NCBI GenBank assembly: GCA_965365275.1
Contig: CBDUBA010000027.1
Span: 1 to 43,012 of the forward strand
Origin: JAGTVG01 sp965365275
GTDB lineage: Bacteria > Bacteroidota > Bacteroidia > Cytophagales > Cyclobacteriaceae
Reading direction: 5' to 3'
Length of the DNA: 43,012 nucleotides
In this document: positions 40,190 to 43,012 of the stretch, piece after piece
Layout of the letters: each line of letters begins with the position of its first letter
Position numbering within the stretch: position 1 is the first letter of the stretch
Notes under the pieces: generated by a model
What the model saw: only the letters and a program-made list of their open reading frames with translations
What the model was told of the DNA's origin: nothing
Database searches by the model: none
Program-made: the position numbers and the translations under genes

Positions 40190-42958
40190 TTATCCCGTAG
40201 TTCTCAAGGCACCAGCAATCGCATTAATAGTGAGCAACAGACTAGTGAGGGTCTCCTCTGCCCGGGCTGAATTACCTTCCTGTTTCTGATATCTCCAGGT
40301 TTTAAGCAATTCTATTTGCTTTTTATGTAGGTCTTCCATTGCGGACGCTCTTATTACGTTTGAATACCAGTGCTGTGTTCGTCGTTCACTTATCGGTTTT
40401 TCAAGAATCAGCTCAAACATCGATCTCGTCCTGGTCAACTCTTCCATGATCAGGTCCATCATGGTTTTTCTTACCCTGTTATCCGTAACCAGAGATGCAT
40501 ATTGCTCCATGATCTGCTCATCCGTAGCGGCGAGACTTGTATCCACGTTGGTCAGCACATACCTTATAAATGAATCATACACAACCCCCTCTTTAAACCT
40601 GTTGAATTCAGCTTTATCCGATTCCATAAGGTCATAAAACGTTTTACCTATACCATACCAGCTTGTGATATTGAACCTTGACTGGCTCCAGCTGAAAACC
40701 CAGGGTATGGCCCGGAGGTCTTCAAGGCTTCTTTTTCCTGTCCTTCTTGCCGGCCGTGATCCGATCTTACTGGACTCGATGGCATCAATGGGTGTTGCTT
40801 CACTGAAGAATGGCAGAAAGTCCTTATGCTCAATTAACTGACGGTAATAGTTTTTGCTTTCATCAGCCAGCTTATTCATAAGGTCACCAAATTCATATCC
40901 GGTCTTTTTTGATCGTTTAAATAGAAGGGTAGCAGTAGTTGTTCCGGCTTGTAACAATTCCAGGTTATAACTGGCATTGATCTTATTCGCATACTTCTGT
41001 TCTATCGTCTCTCCCTGTTCTGTAAGTCGGATATCACCTCGAATGGAATGATATGGGAGCGCCTTGATGAACCAGTGTGTCGGGCCGGCACCTCTTGATA
41101 TCGAGCCACCTTTACCATGGAAAATCCTGATGCGTACACCCTCTTCCTCTCCAACGTTTGCAAGGGTGGATTGAACCTGATATAGTCCCCATTGACTGGC
41201 TAATATACCTCCGTCTTTATTGCTGTCGCTATATCCGACCATTACCTGCTGGACTAGATCCTTTTGTTTATTCTGAGCCTTCAGGTATTCCAGGCTTCTT
41301 TTCGTGTAGGGATGCTGCAGAAAAGATCTTACGATCTCAGGCCCGTTTTTCATATCCTCTATGGTTTCAAGAAGAGGTACAACCGGCAACAAACAGACAG
41401 GTCCATTTTCTGTCGTTTTTGTCAAACCAGCCTCGCGGGCTAATAAATAAACCGATAACAAGTCTGAGAGAGAACGGGTCATGCTGACTATAAGAGAACC
41501 TATCCCCTGAGTTCCGTAATGATCGATATGCTTAAGCAATACTTTATAACATGAGGTTACAGCATCCGCATGTTCGTCGAGATTCATTGCCGGGTGGGTA
41601 AACGGCCGGTTTGTTTCAAGTTCCTTGTTAATAAATTCCAATCTTTCAGACTCGCTTGCATTAAGGAACCAATCCCCATCCAGGGAAGCTCCATTCATTA
41701 ACTCAGCCACGGCTTTTTCATGAAAATGGCTGTTTTGACGAATATCGAGATGGGCGAGATGAAATCCAAACGTCTCAACCAATCGGATCATCTGGTTTAA
41801 ATCTGCATGGGCAATTGTAAGAGCACCGAACTTAACGAGTGATTCCTGCAGGATTAACAAATCATCTATTAATTCCCTGGCATGTACATAAGATCCAGGA
41901 TGTTCATGCAGGGCCGTAGCATGCTCCCTCTGTACATCAAGTGGTAATTTTGTTATCATCAGGTTTATCATCTGGCGAAAAACCTCCCCTTTGTTCCGCT
42001 CAAAAGCTTCTCTTCCCTCTGGCCCCAATTCAATCAATAAATCGGTTATTCTCTCTCTTAATTTCCGGTTAGCATCTTCGTAATCAAGCGAGAAACTCAG
42101 ATTTTTTACCAGTTTGGTAAGTTCTCTTCTGATTATTATAAACGCGTAGAGCCTTAATGAATTCAAGGTATCAGAAGTAACCTTACTGGTGACGAAAGGA
42201 TGTCCGTCACGGTCGCCGCCGACCCAGTTGCCAAAAGATAATTTTGGATAATTCCTGAAATCTTTCATATATTTTGGATCAAGGCCTACTTCTTCCCAGG
42301 CAAGTGAAAGCCTTCTATCCAGGATGCCAAGTACTTCAGGGAACACATTCGTAAGATAATGCAAAACATTTCTAAGTTCAGAAGGCAGGTCAGGCTTTTC
42401 GGTAAAGATCTCACCGGTTTTCCATAACCTGTATAGTTCCAGCTTTATCTCCCTCCGTATTTCATTCTGTTCTTTTCTTGTATACATCTTATTCTCCCGT
42501 TTGACCATCATCAGATAAATATTTCGGTGATGTTCCAAAACGGTAGCTCTTTTAGCCTCAGTGGGATGTGCTGTCAATACGGGTTCAACTTTTGTTTCAG
42601 GCATAGTTCCTGCAATTTCCTTATCCGTATACCCATCTTTTATCAGATCCTGAAGGTTTTTGGCCCATAAACCATTTACACTGGCCATGGATTTCGAATC
42701 CTCCTGTTTTCTTCTGTTTTGGACGGCACCATTCACTTCTACGATATTAAGAAGCTGGAAAACCATTGAATAGAGCTGGACATGGCGGTCATTAAAGGTT
42801 TCAAGATCGATTTCACGGTTTGCACTTATCCAGGGAATGGCAGAAGCAATCGACTCCTCCCCATTTTCAATTAAGGTTTCATTGAGACACTCCAATAAAA
42901 ACTGAAGGTCATGATATGGCTTGCCCAGTTTTTCCTGGACCTGTTGTAGAGCATTCAT
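40190..42958 (-). CDS. ppc: Phosphoenolpyruvate carboxylase
   Basis: A 922-residue enzyme, slightly longer than the 883-residue E. coli protein. Catalytic signatures: VLTAHPTEAKR (H131 equals the essential His of LTAHPTE), SFGNWVGGDRDGHPFVT, VMVGYSDSNKDGGILASQW (with the conserved Lys), FHGKGGSISRGAGPTH with Arg residues of the mobile loop, and the C-terminal ALRTTG, close to the usual RNTG end. The loop and several neighbouring residues differ from enterobacterial enzymes, indicating an atypical clade. It makes oxaloacetate from PEP and bicarbonate to refill the TCA cycle. The gene starts at an ATG near the right edge; its promoter is not recognisable in the remaining 54 bases. Confidence 0.96.
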   Translation of the reverse strand: MNALQQVQEKLGKPYHDLQFLLECLNETLIENGEESIASAIPWISANREIDLETFNDRHVQLYSMVFQLLNIVEVNGAVQNRRKQEDSKSMASVNGLWAKNLQDLIKDGYTDKEIAGTMPETKVEPVLTAHPTEAKRATVLEHHRNIYLMMVKRENKMYTRKEQNEIRREIKLELYRLWKTGEIFTEKPDLPSELRNVLHYLTNVFPEVLGILDRRLSLAWEEVGLDPKYMKDFRNYPKLSFGNWVGGDRDGHPFVTSKVTSDTLNSLRLYAFIIIRRELTKLVKNLSFSLDYEDANRKLRERITDLLIELGPEGREAFERNKGEVFRQMINLMITKLPLDVQREHATALHEHPGSYVHARELIDDLLILQESLVKFGALTIAHADLNQMIRLVETFGFHLAHLDIRQNSHFHEKAVAELMNGASLDGDWFLNASESERLEFINKELETNRPFTHPAMNLDEHADAVTSCYKVLLKHIDHYGTQGIGSLIVSMTRSLSDLLSVYLLAREAGLTKTTENGPVCLLPVVPLLETIEDMKNGPEIVRSFLQHPYTKRSLEYLKAQNKQKDLVQQVMVGYSDSNKDGGILASQWGLYQVQSTLANVGEEEGVRIRIFHGKGGSISRGAGPTHWFIKALPYHSIRGDIRLTEQGETIEQKYANKINASYNLELLQAGTTTATLLFKRSKKTGYEFGDLMNKLADESKNYYRQLIEHKDFLPFFSEATPIDAIESSKIGSRPARRTGKRSLEDLRAIPWVFSWSQSRFNITSWYGIGKTFYDLMESDKAEFNRFKEGVVYDSFIRYVLTNVDTSLAATDEQIMEQYASLVTDNRVRKTMMDLIMEELTRTRSMFELILEKPISERRTQHWYSNVIRASAMEDLHKKQIELLKTWRYQKQEGNSARAEETLTSLLLTINAIAGALRTTG

Positions 42959-43012
42959 CGTTTGTTGTTTGGCAATTAAAATTCAAATCAGAAGGAAAAT
43001 TACAGAATATAC

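Overview
The window looks like chromosomal DNA of a Bacteroidota bacterium, probably a free-living, Cytophagia-like or Bacteroidales-like lineage. This rests on family signatures: two FtsX/MacB permeases of the roughly 800-residue Bacteroidota type, an exported DUF1080 protein, a PCMD lipoprotein, exported proteins whose signal peptides end in AQ, A-rich start regions without clear Shine-Dalgarno sequences, and -7 boxes of the TAnnTTTG type. No rRNA, tRNA, insertion sequence, prophage or CRISPR array was seen.

Layout. 1-3.4 kb (minus): the first codons of an FtsX-type permease, a small PycTM-like membrane protein (Pycsar effector family) without a cyclase beside it, an exported DUF1080 protein and an M19 dipeptidase lipoprotein. 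3.6-9.5 kb: a Tat-type L-2-amino-thiazoline-4-carboxylate hydrolase-like protein; then on the minus strand an NtrC-type regulator, its histidine kinase and an exported NagA-like amidohydrolase, packed as one operon, followed by an Nramp-like transporter without the usual metal ligands. 9.7-12.9 kb (plus): a divergent ABC ATPase and permease. The divergent intergenic region holds two 17-bp dyads 23 bp apart, a TAnnTTTG box for the regulator operon and a sigma-54-like element for the ABC operon, which suggests a self-contained regulatory module. 13.2-15.1 kb: a Tat-exported variant Rieske protein, an FGE-like exported protein and a GNAT acetyltransferase.

15.1-21 kb (minus): a PCMD lipoprotein with an outer-membrane barrel protein, an orphan solute-binding protein, and a Cys-type sulfatase followed by a START-domain lipoprotein. 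21-28 kb (plus): an unknown membrane-associated protein, glycogen phosphorylase, an unknown Cys-rich membrane protein, a decayed class III nucleotidyl cyclase on the minus strand, a divergent thymidylate synthase-family protein and two small unknown proteins. 28.2-31.7 kb (plus): an Mla-type lipid transport operon (MCE protein, auxiliary lipoprotein, STAS-MlaE fusion permease, ATPase), preceded by 300 bp rich in inverted repeats. 31.8-37 kb: an exported flavodoxin-like protein and an MFS transporter (minus), then a deviant NodB-like lipoprotein and a GH78 alpha-L-rhamnosidase (plus). 37-43 kb: a 3 x 37-bp degenerate tandem repeat, an FKBP isomerase, an MscS channel, Hsp20, a four-helix membrane protein and PEP carboxylase. 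Sigma-54-like elements precede FKBP, Hsp20 and the Rieske gene as well as the ABC operon.

Functionally the window mixes envelope maintenance (Mla, MacB-like ABC, MscS), periplasmic scavenging of sugars, peptides and sulfate esters (GH78, sulfatase, NagA-like, M19), central carbon metabolism (PEP carboxylase, glycogen phosphorylase) and stress chaperones. No single spectacular new system is evident. The most worthwhile leads are the two-component/NagA/ABC module, the set of sigma-54-like promoters, the variant Rieske/FGE-like pair, the ligand-less Nramp and the divergent thymidylate synthase.
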